A stretch of DNA of 43,870 bases, taken from the NCBI GenBank assembly GCA_937991535.1, contig CALKHN010000111.1:1-43870 (forward strand). Reading direction: 5' to 3'. Every line of letters begins with the position of its first letter. The stretch's first letter is position 1. Positions 23,066-31,655 of this stretch are shown piece by piece. The DNA is from an uncultured Sphingobacteriales bacterium. Its GTDB lineage: Bacteria; Bacteroidota; Bacteroidia; Chitinophagales; Chitinophagaceae. The notes below the pieces were generated by a model. That model had not been told where the DNA came from. It saw only the letters and a list, made by a program, of their open reading frames with translations, and ran no database searches. A program made the position numbers and the translations under genes.

Positions 23066-24982
23066 ATGATCAAAGATATTTTACAGCAGAACGAAAACTT
23101 AGACCCTAATGATAAACAATTGAGTGTTTTGAGAGAACACTTCCCGGCATGCTTTGCGCCCGATGGCTCATTTGATTTGCAGCGGTTTAAAGAGGAAATA
23201 GCAGATAAGACCAACCTGCTTCAGGAAGGCTATGAGCTTAGGTTTTTAGGGAAAAGCTATGCCAAACTTATAGCCTCTACAGAAACGACGACGGTAATCC
23301 AGCCTAATGAAGCACACAACAGCTTGCCCGAAAATAATCAGAGCGAAAACATTTATATCAGCGGCGATAACCTTGATGGACTAAAGCATTTGCTAAAATC
23401 CTATAATGGTAAAATCAAGTGCATTTACATAGACCCGCCCTATAACACGGGCTCTGATGGTTTTGTGTATCAGGATAAATTTAACTATACTAAAGAAACA
23501 CTACAGGAAAAGCTTAGCGTAAGCGAGGAAGAAGCCGAACGGATTTTAGACCTTACCAAACGTGGCTCTGCCTCTCACTCTGCATGGCTGATGTTTATGT
23601 ATAGCCGATTAATACTTGCAAGGGATTTACTTGATAAGGATGGAGTTATTTTCATTTCTATAGACGATAATGAGCAATCAAACTTAAAACTGCTTTGTGA
23701 TGATGTATTTGGAGAAGAGAGCTTTCTTTCAACAATTATCTGGAAAAAACGTTCGTCTCCCGATGCGAGAGCTACAATCGGAAGCATACACGACTACATT
23801 CTTTGTTATTTACGAGTCCGTGAAAATGCAAAAATCTCAATTTCAAAAATGCCGTTGGGTTTAAAGAGGATAGCATCTTTCTCGAATCCAGATAATGATC
23901 CGAGAGGGCCTTGGGCCTCTGTTGATATGACCGGTATGACTGGGAGAGCGACAAAGGACCAATATTTTGAAGTGCAATTACCAAGCGGTAGAAGAATAAC
24001 TCCGCCTAAAGGGCGGTCATGGGGACTTGCGGAAGCCACTTTTAAAGACCTACTAAAAGATAAGAGAATTTGGTTTGGGGTAACTGGAGATAGTGTACCT
24101 CGGATAAAAAATTTTTTGAGTGAATCAGATGGACAAGTCGTGCCTTCTTTTTGGGATATTGAAGTAGGTAGCAATGATGAAGGATCAAAAGAATTATTCG
24201 ATTTGTTCGAAGCACCAAACATTTTTGATTCGCCAAAGCCTGTTAGCTTAGTAAAAAGGATACTGGAAATTTCTTCTAACGCAAATGATACAATTTTAGA
24301 TTTCTTTTCTGGTTCAGCCACTACTGCTCATGCAGTTATGGATTTGAATTCAAGTGAGGAGCAAAGCAAGCGCAAATTCATTGCAGTTCAACTGCCTGAA
24401 GTTTTAAGCCCAGATGTTGAGTCACAGAAGAATGCATACCAATTCCTCAAACAAAATAATCTTCCTTCAACCTTAGACTACGTTGGTATGGAACGTATCA
24501 AACGTGCCGCAACCAAAATAAAAGACGAACACCCTGAAAAAGAACTCGATTTGGGTTTCAGGCACTATATACTAGCTGAACCGGTTCAAAACACATTAGA
24601 CAAGCTTGAAAGCTTCGATAAAGCAGGAATGCTTGCCGACACCACCATTCTGGATGATTTTGGTAAACCCACTGTATTGGCTACCTGGCTCAATGCCGAT
24701 GGATACGGGCTTACCGCCGAAGCGCAAGCAGTTGACTTGGCTGGCTATACGGCTTATCACTATAAAAAGCATCTATACTTGATTGATGGAGGCTTTTCGT
24801 TGGAAAGCATGAAGGCTCTGATTCAGAAGTATGATGCAGAGGGCGGCTTCAATCCGGAAAACCTGGTGCTTTTCGGGTACTCGTTCCCAGACTGGAGCAT
24901 CAATGAAATGATCGAGAAAAACCTCCGCGTTCTAAATGATAGTGAGAAGAATTTAAAAATCAATTATTCCGTACGATATTAA
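23066..24982 (+). CDS. mod: Type III restriction-modification DNA adenine methyltransferase (Mod)
   Basis: 638 residues. Motif IV DPPYNTG at 123-129 and the SAM-binding motif I DTILDFFSGSATTAHAV (about 410-425), in that order, mark the beta class used by type III Mod proteins. Between them a variable segment (about 220-390) is the target-recognition domain. The C-terminal region after about 480 is the Mod-specific extension. It methylates adenine on one strand of an asymmetric site and gives specificity to the complex. Followed 9 bp later by Res. The recognition sequence cannot be read from the protein. Confidence 0.92.
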   Translation: MIKDILQQNENLDPNDKQLSVLREHFPACFAPDGSFDLQRFKEEIADKTNLLQEGYELRFLGKSYAKLIASTETTTVIQPNEAHNSLPENNQSENIYISGDNLDGLKHLLKSYNGKIKCIYIDPPYNTGSDGFVYQDKFNYTKETLQEKLSVSEEEAERILDLTKRGSASHSAWLMFMYSRLILARDLLDKDGVIFISIDDNEQSNLKLLCDDVFGEESFLSTIIWKKRSSPDARATIGSIHDYILCYLRVRENAKISISKMPLGLKRIASFSNPDNDPRGPWASVDMTGMTGRATKDQYFEVQLPSGRRITPPKGRSWGLAEATFKDLLKDKRIWFGVTGDSVPRIKNFLSESDGQVVPSFWDIEVGSNDEGSKELFDLFEAPNIFDSPKPVSLVKRILEISSNANDTILDFFSGSATTAHAVMDLNSSEEQSKRKFIAVQLPEVLSPDVESQKNAYQFLKQNNLPSTLDYVGMERIKRAATKIKDEHPEKELDLGFRHYILAEPVQNTLDKLESFDKAGMLADTTILDDFGKPTVLATWLNADGYGLTAEAQAVDLAGYTAYHYKKHLYLIDGGFSLESMKALIQKYDAEGGFNPENLVLFGYSFPDWSINEMIEKNLRVLNDSEKNLKINYSVRY

Positions 24983-24991
24983 TCACGAGCT

Positions 24992-27946
24992 ATGGAACTG
25001 ATCTTAAAAAACGATTTGCCGCACCAGGTAAAAGCCTTTACAGCTATTGCCGATGTATTTAGTGAAGACCTGATCACGAAAAATAGCCTGTACTATCAGA
25101 ACCCTGCCTTACAGTTAGACAGGGAGGCCTTTTTGTCGAACATTCGCCAGGTGCAACAACAAAACAGCATACCGGCTGAATTCTCTGCTCAAAATGAAAT
25201 AGGACCCTACCTGAACCTTGATGTAAAGATGGAAACAGGAACAGGGAAAACGTATGTGTATACCTCGGCCATGTTTGAACTGCACAAACGCTTTGGTATT
25301 AATAAGTTCATCATTGCAGTGCCTACCCTGGCTATCAAGGCAGGTGCCCGACAGTTTATGGAAGATGGCTATACACAACGGCATTTTAAGGACAGCTGCG
25401 GCTATGGTGCCGAGCTGGATGTTTTAGTATTGGAAGCCATAAAAAAGAAAAAAGGGAAAAGCTTTTTCCCGAGTGTAGTAAGAGAGTTTGTTACCGGAAG
25501 CAGCCAGGCTACCAATAAAATTTATGTGTTGCTCACCAATATGTCCCTTCTGGGGGGTACCTCTAAGTTGTTAACCGACTCGTACGATTATGGGGTAGAA
25601 GGTTTTTATAAGCCCATTGACTCTATTAAGGCTACACGGCCATTTGTGATTATTGATGAACCCCACCGTTTTGCCAAAGATGGCAAGGCATTCCAATTTA
25701 TTGAAAAACGTATTTGCCCTCAAGCAGTCATTCGCTTTGGCGCCACCTTTCCTGAGATTGTAACAGGAAGAGGCCAAGCAAAGGTGAAAAGGAAAGATTA
25801 CAACAACCTGCTATACGACTTAAATTCTTTTCAGTCATTTAACCAGAACCTGATTAAAGGCATTGCTAAGGAGCACTTTGAACCGGTTAGCCAGAAGCCA
25901 GACAAAGTGAAAATAATGGCGGTACAGAGCAAGACTTCTGCGAGGTTTAATCTGATACAGAAAGACAGTCCAACAAAATCCTTCGAACTGAAACAAGGGG
26001 ACAGCCTGGGGATGATTGCTCCGGAGCTGGAGGGAATTGTTATTGAGGCAATCAGCAGCAGTGCGGTAGAGCTTTCTAATGGACAGGTGAAATCTAATGG
26101 CGAAGAGTTTAGTACCGACATTTATTCCACTTCTTACCAGGAATCGATGATACGCCTGGCTTTAGAACGTCATTTTGAAACAGAGCGAACAAACTTCAGT
26201 CGCAACAATAAGATAAAAACGCTGGCGCTATTTTTTATAGATGACATTTATTCCTATCGGGTTAACGGGAATGCGGCTAAGCAGCCTTATTTGAAGGAAG
26301 CTTTTGAACGATTGCTGGCAGAAAAGATAGAAGCAATCCTTCCCGCCTTGTTAGAACAGGAACAAGAGTACAAAGACTACTTATTAGCCACTAAGGCTGA
26401 TGTAGAAGCTGCTCATGCCGGTTACTTTTCTCAGGACAACAGTAGCTCAGACGAGGCGATTGCCCAGGAAGTGCAGGAAATTTTGTTTGAGAAAAAGAAG
26501 CTTTTGTCCATCAAAGACGAGCAGGGCCGCTTCAATACCCGCCGGTTTCTTTTCTCGAAATGGACACTAAAGGAAGGTTGGGATAACCCCAATGTATTCA
26601 CAATTACCAAATTGCGGAGCAGCGGCAGCGAAAACAGCAAAATACAGGAAGTGGGCAGGGGCTTGCGTTTGCCGGTGGATGAATATGGAAATCGTATTTC
26701 CAATGAGGAGTTTAAGCTCAACTACATTATTGACTTTACTGAAGCCGACTTTGCCAAGAAACTGGTTGATGAAATTAATGCGGACCTGCCAAAAGGGTTT
26801 GTTTTATCTGAAGAAATGTTGGCAGAAGTAGCTGCTAAGTTGAATAAAGATGCAGATGACCTTTTTGTAGAGCTGCTTAGCAAGAAATTCATTGACCGGA
26901 ACAGAAATATCAAAGCGGAAAACAGCGAAAGGTTTTTCGAAGAATATCCTGATTTTACGGTTGGCTTAAAGTCTGGCAAAGTAGAAGACCGGAACAAAAA
27001 GAAGGATAAGAAAATTAAGGTAAGAAAAGCGGTTTTCGATGAGCTGAAAGTTCTTTGGGAAGAGATAAACAGTAAGTACATTCTTCATTATGAAAAAGTA
27101 GAGAATGACCGCTTTCTGTTCAATGAAGTTCTTGGATTGTTTAATAATGGTGTGTTTGCTGATACTTATATCACCAGCAGACGTTCAGCTTTGAATACCT
27201 CAGGCACAGAGGCCATGCTAAATGAAGACACTGGTATTCAGTTCAAGATAAATAAGCAAATCCCCTACCATGAGTTTCTGAGACGCATCAGCCGACAGAC
27301 AAATCTATCCATTCAGTTCCTGCATGCTGTGCTGATAGAATATGCTAAAACAAGAACCTTACAACCTGAAAAAATAAATGAGCATAGTGTATCTAATTTT
27401 GTTAAGATGTTCCAAGAATGGAAAGTGGAAAAGCTAGCCGGCCGGTTCAGCTACTCCAAGGCAAACTTACCTTTGAAAGCTACAGCCTTAACCTATGCCG
27501 ACGGGACGCCTAAAGCTGAAATTACTCAAGGCACCATTGGAACAAAGTTTATTCAGGGCACGCCTACTGAAAAATATCTATACGATGTATATGCTTTTGA
27601 CTCATCCCTAGAAAAGGAAAATCTATTGGTTGATGGTATCCAGGAAATAGTGGTTTACGGTAAGATTCCAAAAAGCAGCATTGCAATCCCCACTATTACA
27701 GGTCAATCTTACAGCCCCGACTTTATGTATGTGGTAAAGAAAGACAACGGAGAGAAAATCCTCAATGTCATTGTAGAAACCAAAGCTGTAGAAAATCAAA
27801 CTTCGCTAAGAGGAATTGAAAAAGCGAAAATAGATTGTGCTAAAGTATTTTTTGAGCAGTTAACTATAGATGGTTATAAGGTAGAATTTAAAACACAACT
27901 GAATAATAAGAAAGTTAAGCAAATCATAGATGAAGTGTTGAGGTAA
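24992..27946 (+). CDS. res: Type III restriction enzyme, Res subunit
   Basis: 984 residues. SF2 helicase: Walker A METGTGKT (80-87), motif II IIDEPHRF (DEPH, about 222), and motif VI region VGRGLRLP. The C-terminal PD-(D/E)XK endonuclease lies near 905-935, with SPDF (Asp910) and VETK (Glu929, Lys931). It complexes with Mod, hydrolyses ATP to slide after site recognition, and cuts when two complexes meet. The frame is full length and intact. Confidence 0.92.
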   Translation: MELILKNDLPHQVKAFTAIADVFSEDLITKNSLYYQNPALQLDREAFLSNIRQVQQQNSIPAEFSAQNEIGPYLNLDVKMETGTGKTYVYTSAMFELHKRFGINKFIIAVPTLAIKAGARQFMEDGYTQRHFKDSCGYGAELDVLVLEAIKKKKGKSFFPSVVREFVTGSSQATNKIYVLLTNMSLLGGTSKLLTDSYDYGVEGFYKPIDSIKATRPFVIIDEPHRFAKDGKAFQFIEKRICPQAVIRFGATFPEIVTGRGQAKVKRKDYNNLLYDLNSFQSFNQNLIKGIAKEHFEPVSQKPDKVKIMAVQSKTSARFNLIQKDSPTKSFELKQGDSLGMIAPELEGIVIEAISSSAVELSNGQVKSNGEEFSTDIYSTSYQESMIRLALERHFETERTNFSRNNKIKTLALFFIDDIYSYRVNGNAAKQPYLKEAFERLLAEKIEAILPALLEQEQEYKDYLLATKADVEAAHAGYFSQDNSSSDEAIAQEVQEILFEKKKLLSIKDEQGRFNTRRFLFSKWTLKEGWDNPNVFTITKLRSSGSENSKIQEVGRGLRLPVDEYGNRISNEEFKLNYIIDFTEADFAKKLVDEINADLPKGFVLSEEMLAEVAAKLNKDADDLFVELLSKKFIDRNRNIKAENSERFFEEYPDFTVGLKSGKVEDRNKKKDKKIKVRKAVFDELKVLWEEINSKYILHYEKVENDRFLFNEVLGLFNNGVFADTYITSRRSALNTSGTEAMLNEDTGIQFKINKQIPYHEFLRRISRQTNLSIQFLHAVLIEYAKTRTLQPEKINEHSVSNFVKMFQEWKVEKLAGRFSYSKANLPLKATALTYADGTPKAEITQGTIGTKFIQGTPTEKYLYDVYAFDSSLEKENLLVDGIQEIVVYGKIPKSSIAIPTITGQSYSPDFMYVVKKDNGEKILNVIVETKAVENQTSLRGIEKAKIDCAKVFFEQLTIDGYKVEFKTQLNNKKVKQIIDEVLR

Positions 27947-28083
27947 TAGCAGATTTCAATGAAGTTGAAATCAAAGCAAGTGCAGAAGTTGAAAGCACAG
28001 AACTTTTTAAATATAATTGGCTGACGAACTGAAAAACTTAAGATTTAAAACTCTCTTAACTTTAATATGTAATAGCAAATTCA

Positions 28084-29067
28084 ATGAATAATTTTATTGA
28101 TCATATATCCATCCAGAATTTCAAATCAATGGAACGGTGTGAAATTTCTGAATGCAAGCGCATTAACTTGTTCATAGGTCGCCCAAACGTTGGCAAATCA
28201 AATATTATAGAAGCACTGTCTCTTCTAACAATTCCGTATTTAAAGGAAAACACATCGAAGAAGCTTACTAATCTTATTCGACTTGAAAATGAAACGGAAC
28301 TTTTCTATAATGGCAATTGGGAAAGGGAAACTTTTATTGATACACAATCTTTTCACTGCGACATTCAATTTCATCCTCAAGAGAACTTACGAATATTTAT
28401 TCATAAGGATGGACAGAGGTATGGTGCAAAAGTGGATGAAAAACTAAACGTCAGTGCCTTATCCACTAAAGTTGACTTTACCACCAATGTAAAAAAGTAT
28501 TTGTATAAGCATGATATTACTTATAAGAAGGGCCATTCTAAATATTTAGTTCCACCATTTGGTTTTAATCTGCTTTCTATAATAGACAACTTCGCAGATT
28601 TGAAAAATGATGTATTGACCTTTTTTGCCGACTATGGCCTTGAAGTAGCTTTTGACAAATCAAGTCAGACAATAAAGGTCATAGAAAGAAATAAGGATGG
28701 AATTTTTCTAATTCCATACAATTCGGTTGCTGACACTTTGCAACGAATTATATTTTATAAGGCGGCGATCAAATCAAATAAAAATAGTGTTTTGTTATTC
28801 GAGGAACCTGAGGCACATTCTTTCCCTCCCTATATGTCCCATCTTACTCAAGAAATGATTAGCAGTAAAAGCAATCAGTTCTTTGTTGCTACTCATAGCC
28901 CGTTTATTTTGAATGATCTACTCGAGAATGCTAAGGACGAATTGGCGGTCTTTAATGTTGATTACAAAAACAAGCAAACACTTGTAAGGCCGTTAACTCA
29001 GTCTGAGTTACATGAAGTATTCCAATATGGAGTAGATCTTTTCACGAATAACGAAAGCTATTTATGA
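28084..29067 (+). CDS. ABC/OLD-type AAA ATPase, first gene of a putative defence pair
   Basis: 327 residues. An SMC/OLD-like ATPase: ISIQNFKSM opening strand, Walker A IGRPNVGKSN (31-40), Walker B SVLLFEEPEAHSFPP (about 238-252) and the switch histidine VATHSPFIL. There is no coiled-coil insert. Such ATPases (AAA_15/AAA_21) pair with a TOPRIM or other nuclease in OLD, PARIS, Gabija and Abi-type systems. The partner overlaps by 4 bp (ATGA). Same strand as, and 137 bp after, the Res gene, in a defence island. Confidence 0.8.
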   Translation: MNNFIDHISIQNFKSMERCEISECKRINLFIGRPNVGKSNIIEALSLLTIPYLKENTSKKLTNLIRLENETELFYNGNWERETFIDTQSFHCDIQFHPQENLRIFIHKDGQRYGAKVDEKLNVSALSTKVDFTTNVKKYLYKHDITYKKGHSKYLVPPFGFNLLSIIDNFADLKNDVLTFFADYGLEVAFDKSSQTIKVIERNKDGIFLIPYNSVADTLQRIIFYKAAIKSNKNSVLLFEEPEAHSFPPYMSHLTQEMISSKSNQFFVATHSPFILNDLLENAKDELAVFNVDYKNKQTLVRPLTQSELHEVFQYGVDLFTNNESYL

Positions 29068-29597
29068 TAGACTATGCGATCCTTCCCGAGTGTTATGTAG
29101 ACACAAACTTAGTGGAAACTATTTCTCCTCCTCAGTCAAAAGGATATAACCATCAAAAAGGTTGCGGTACTGTTGCAAAAGTAATGAGAGAGAAATTTGG
29201 GGACAGTTTTGCTTTGGGTATAATTGATAAGGATAAAAATGAATTGGATTATTTGAAAGAATTCAACTTATTAAAAACTGTAGGGAATCTTTCCTTGCAT
29301 AAGCACAAATCAAAACATCATTATTTGATTCAAATATCACCTGTTATTGAGCGAATGATTCTAGAAAACGCTGCATCGGTGGGTATTGATGTTAAAAATT
29401 TTGGCTTACCAGCTGATTTAGAACAATTTATAAAAGAATCAAAGACCGAAACTAGTAAAAAAGATCCGAGATTTAAAAGTTTATTTAAGGCTATGAAGGC
29501 GGCCAATGCAATTGACATAAAACAATTAGAGACATGGGTCACCTATCTAAAAAGTAAGACCTACGCTGCTGACGAAAATGAATTGAAACAAATGTGA
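29064..29597 (+). CDS. Partner of the AAA ATPase, possibly TOPRIM-like nuclease
   Basis: 177 residues. Not firmly recognised. It starts with ILPECYVDTNLVE, then GCGTVAKVMREKFGD and FALGIIDKDKNELDY. The early Glu/Asp and the later D-x-D arrangement after a hydrophobic strand fit a minimal TOPRIM fold, as in DUF4435/AriB-like or RloB-like partners of AAA ATPases. The C-terminal half is helical and Lys rich. Coupled by ATGA overlap to the ATPase, so the two act together. A new pairing or a divergent PARIS/Abi relative are both possible. Confidence 0.55.
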   Translation: MIDYAILPECYVDTNLVETISPPQSKGYNHQKGCGTVAKVMREKFGDSFALGIIDKDKNELDYLKEFNLLKTVGNLSLHKHKSKHHYLIQISPVIERMILENAASVGIDVKNFGLPADLEQFIKESKTETSKKDPRFKSLFKAMKAANAIDIKQLETWVTYLKSKTYAADENELKQM

Positions 29598-29714
29598 TTC
29601 GTTTGTTATTGACTTAATTATGGATTTTTAGTTTTCTCTGCAGTTACAGTAAAAAACCATAGCATTTCTACAATATCCTCTGGATTTGCCAGAAACAACC
29701 GTAAAATCATCAAA

Positions 29715-29766
29715 AGTTAACACGTTCTGAAAACGTGTTAATATAAATGAGAAACGTTAACATGTT
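29715..29766. promoter_or_regulatory. Three copies of a TTAACACGTT element before the Wadjet operon
   Basis: TTAACACGTT (29717-29726) and AACGTGTTAA (29732-29741) form a perfect inverted repeat. A further direct copy, GTTAACATGTT, lies at 29756-29766, 40 bp from the first. They lie 130-180 bp before JetA and could bind a regulator encoded elsewhere. Confidence 0.55.
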
Positions 29767-29894
29767 ATCTGCCATTAGTCAAAAAGAAAGTTATTTTAAC
29801 CCAATTTCATGGTAGAGCTTGGTAAAAGTAAAAAAGTTTTTAACTGATATAAATAAAACCCAAAACTAAAACCTAATTTCTTCTATCTATAATC

Positions 29895-31082
29895 ATGTCA
29901 CAATTCCATTCCATAAAAGAGTTGATCAATACGCTGGCATGGTCAAAAGAACTGCTTTCTGAAATGTTTGAAAAGCGGAAGTCTTTTGTCTATAAGTATG
30001 ATCATGCGCTTGAAATAATGGAAGAAGAAAAACTGGAAACATTAAAGAATAAAGGTGTTCTGCGTCAAAACGGCCTCTACCTGGAAATGGATGATCAGTT
30101 CCTGCACTTTTTTGAACAGATATTGGAAGTAAATGAAGAAATTAATACTTCCTTCATCAATGAAAACATTCAGCAGGTAAAACAGCAAATCAACTATTAC
30201 CTGCAAGAGAACAATGAAAATCGTCGCTACGCCTATCTAAAAGCAGTTAAATCATTACTCCGAAAAACAGGCAAAATCACTTTACGTAACATTATTGACC
30301 TGAACCGAAATATTGAAAATGTTTTTAAAACTGAACCAAACTATACGATAAAAATATCACGTCTTGAAAATTTTGATCAAAAGCAAAAAGACATTCAATT
30401 GCTGATTGATCAAACAGACAGGTTAGTGACACAGGATGAACAAATCTTTTTTAAAACAGCACTGGATGAAGAACTAAAACAAATAGTGACACAATTAAGG
30501 TTGCAGCTAAATGAAGGAAGGCATAACCTTATTGAGACCCAGAAGCAGATCATTGAATACCTGAACCAGGTAAAATACCAAAGCCGGATAATAGAACATA
30601 TCAGACAAGTAAAATACCTGAAAGACCAGTTTGAATTAAAGGCAAAGACGAATATCCTTCAAGTGATTGCAGCTAATAATGCGGTGGTCTTTGAACAAAA
30701 GGCAACTTACCCACTTAAGCTATCATTAGAGGAACTACAGACAGATGCAGCACAGGAAAGCATCAAAAAGATCAAACTGAAACTAAAACCGGGAAAAAAG
30801 CAAAAACTTCCGGTAGCAGAGGGTATTTCCACTGACTATTTGCAAACAGAAGAGGAAAGAGAAATATTCATCAATTTAGAAGAACTGAGGAATGGCTTTC
30901 AAGCCTCAGGCAACCATTTATACCAATTCATTATGCAATACCGTTTCCCTAAAGTGCTATCATTTGAAGAAAAGGTTACTGTCTTTTGTCAAATGGTTTC
31001 TTTGTACGAAAAGGAGTTCAATATCATGGAAGATTATAATAAAGACAACGAAGTGGAATATGCAATGGTTTATCCTAAATAA
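29895..31082 (+). CDS. jetA: Wadjet JetA (MukF-like kleisin)
   Basis: 395 residues. N-terminal winged-helix-like region (1-70), then long helices with LDEELKQIVTQLRLQLNEGR and a basic linker KKIKLKLKPGKKQKLP (about 295-310), then a C-terminal winged-helix segment. This layout fits the kleisin of SMC-like Wadjet complexes, which bridges the two JetC heads. First gene of four in the order JetA-B-C-D, 6 bp before JetB. Sequence similarity to the well-known type I JetA is not obvious, so another Wadjet subtype is likely. Confidence 0.75.
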   Translation: MSQFHSIKELINTLAWSKELLSEMFEKRKSFVYKYDHALEIMEEEKLETLKNKGVLRQNGLYLEMDDQFLHFFEQILEVNEEINTSFINENIQQVKQQINYYLQENNENRRYAYLKAVKSLLRKTGKITLRNIIDLNRNIENVFKTEPNYTIKISRLENFDQKQKDIQLLIDQTDRLVTQDEQIFFKTALDEELKQIVTQLRLQLNEGRHNLIETQKQIIEYLNQVKYQSRIIEHIRQVKYLKDQFELKAKTNILQVIAANNAVVFEQKATYPLKLSLEELQTDAAQESIKKIKLKLKPGKKQKLPVAEGISTDYLQTEEEREIFINLEELRNGFQASGNHLYQFIMQYRFPKVLSFEEKVTVFCQMVSLYEKEFNIMEDYNKDNEVEYAMVYPK

Positions 31083-31088
31083 AGCTTT

Positions 31089-31655
31089 ATGACGATTCCA
31101 AAATATACCCGTGAAATATTTGAACTGCTAGGCAAAGGGCAATTTATTTGTTCTAATAGCACCGAAGACAACATACGCAAACTTTATAATGCCGTTGATG
31201 AATATTTTGATGAACTCTATGATTATTTCCTTGCCATTGGATTCGTATTAGAAAAAGGAGACGAATTTTTTTATTTCTCCAGAACCGAAACAAAGGCAGA
31301 GTTGGAAAGAAAAGTAGAGCAAGCATTTAAATGGATTGATCTTGTGGACTTTTGCAAAACTTTTGATAATTCGTTCAGCTCGGGCTTCCGCTTTACAGCC
31401 TCCCAGGTGGAAGTCCAGTTACGTATGGATGTAAGCCTAAAAGACAAGTTAGAGACCTTAAAAAGATATACAAGCGAAGGTCCTTACCAGGAACGTGTAA
31501 AAAAGCTTATTGAGCTGCTTTGTAAAGATGGGTATGTAGAACTGGAAAACGATATCCAACAGCAATACAAGGTGCTTTCCTCTTTTAAATACCTAGAACA
31601 ACTTATTTTAAGTATCCATATTTCAGAAGAAGTACAAAATGAGATTCCTCAATAA
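31089..31655 (+). CDS. jetB: Wadjet JetB (MukE-like)
   Basis: 188 residues, acidic, two winged-helix-like parts: YTREIFELLGKGQFICSNS at the start and the later ELLCKDGYVELENDIQQQYK wing. MukE-like subunits bind the kleisin and DNA in SMC complexes. Its end overlaps the JetC start by 17 bp. Assigned mainly from size, fold pattern and operon position. Confidence 0.7.
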   Translation: MTIPKYTREIFELLGKGQFICSNSTEDNIRKLYNAVDEYFDELYDYFLAIGFVLEKGDEFFYFSRTETKAELERKVEQAFKWIDLVDFCKTFDNSFSSGFRFTASQVEVQLRMDVSLKDKLETLKRYTSEGPYQERVKKLIELLCKDGYVELENDIQQQYKVLSSFKYLEQLILSIHISEEVQNEIPQ

